Source: Thermococcus sp. (GTDB lineage Archaea > Methanobacteriota_B > Thermococci > Thermococcales > Thermococcaceae). From it: 5,922 nucleotides of DNA. Positions 5,633 through 5,922 of this stretch are shown piece by piece. The DNA is taken from NCBI GenBank assembly GCA_027001105.1, contig JALTMZ010000082.1:1-5922 (forward strand), given 5' to 3'. The notes beneath the pieces were generated by a model. It was not told the origin of the DNA and did no database searches. It was given only the letters and a program-made list of their open reading frames with translations. The first letter of the stretch is position 1; every line of letters starts with the position of its first letter. The position numbers and the translations under genes are program-made.

Positions 5633-5922
5633 TCATCAGAGAACTCTAATGAGTTCCTCATGAGTTTTTCAATTGCCCTCTTTTTCTTCTTTTCAAAGTC
5701 ATCCTTATCTAAAAACTCCCAGTAGTGCTTTGGTTCTGGGAACTTGCCATTTTTTACCTCGCTTCTGTACTCTTCAAGAGCAAGCTGGATCATGCTTCCC
5801 AAGTCGGCATATTTTTTAACAAATGGTGGAACATTTTCATAAATTCCTAAAAGATCATGCCAAACCAGAACCTGTCCATCAACGTATGGTCCGGAGCCAA
5901 TTCCAATCGTTGGTATCTTAAC
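5629..5922 (-). CDS. panB: 3-methyl-2-oxobutanoate hydroxymethyltransferase (PanB), C-terminal part
   Basis: The - strand is open from the window edge (5922) to TAA at 5631-5629, giving the last 97 residues; the start lies to the right of the window. PanB transfers a hydroxymethyl group from 5,10-methylene-tetrahydropterin to 2-oxoisovalerate, forming ketopantoate, the first committed step towards coenzyme A. The recognised block is [21 protein letters not shown] near the start of the visible part, matching the family's IP(V/T)IGIGAG...DGQ(V/I)LV.HD, followed by LLGI and a FVKKYADL helix. The catalytic glutamate and metal-binding residues are outside the window. After the normal family end (HYWEF) there is a charged, lysine-rich tail of about 27 residues ([14 protein letters not shown]...). 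The gene converges on the transporter, and the two stop codons interlock. Confidence 0.93.
   Translation of the reverse strand, partial: VKIPTIGIGSGPYVDGQVLVWHDLLGIYENVPPFVKKYADLGSMIQLALEEYRSEVKNGKFPEPKHYWEFLDKDDFEKKKKRAIEKLMRNSLEFSDD

Noticed and set aside
1..5922. CRISPR arrays, insertion sequences, integrase sites, toxin-antitoxin or defence genes.
   Set aside because: No direct repeat array, terminal inverted repeats, target duplications or relevant protein motifs were seen; the window is dense with housekeeping genes.

Overview
The window comes from a hyperthermophilic archaeon of the Thermococcales, most likely a Thermococcus-like species with moderate GC. This rests on four things: the full-length protein sequences of elongation factors EF-2 and EF-1alpha, the archaeal 279-residue DMT/EamA transporter and SurE types, strong archaeal BRE/TATA promoters (GAAAG followed by TTTATAA or TTTAAAA), and GGAGGTG-type ribosome binding sites. 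Genus-level placement is inference.

Layout from left to right, all on the + strand unless noted: the C-terminal end of surE (nucleotidase, cut by the window edge); a 185-base intergenic region with two candidate promoters; the EF-2 gene (732 aa); a 271-base intergenic region with T-tract terminators, a second pair of candidate promoters and a striking hairpin; the EF-1alpha gene (428 aa); ribosomal protein S10 (102 aa); a type II tRNA-Ser with anticodon GGA and an encoded CCA; a DMT/EamA-family membrane transporter (279 aa from the preferred ATG); and, on the - strand, the C-terminal 97 residues of ketopantoate hydroxymethyltransferase PanB, whose gene converges on the transporter and overlaps it by three bases.

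The core is a translation cluster. EF-1alpha delivers aminoacyl-tRNA, EF-2 translocates the ribosome, S10 is a small-subunit protein, and tRNA-Ser is a substrate. EF-1alpha, S10 and tRNA-Ser are closely spaced and probably form one transcription unit. A terminator-like hairpin at the EF-1alpha stop codon may reduce readthrough into S10. The flanking genes (nucleotide phosphatase, transporter, coenzyme A biosynthesis) have no obvious functional link to it.

The protein-coding content is ordinary housekeeping. The most interesting signals are non-coding. EF-2 and EF-1alpha share an upstream two-part module (an identical 11-base TTAAACCCTCT, then an identical ACTCATGA 17-20 bases later). In front of EF-1alpha the second part forms one strand of a possible kink-turn at the base of a perfect 10-bp stem. 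I see no CRISPR array, insertion sequence, defence system or integrase.
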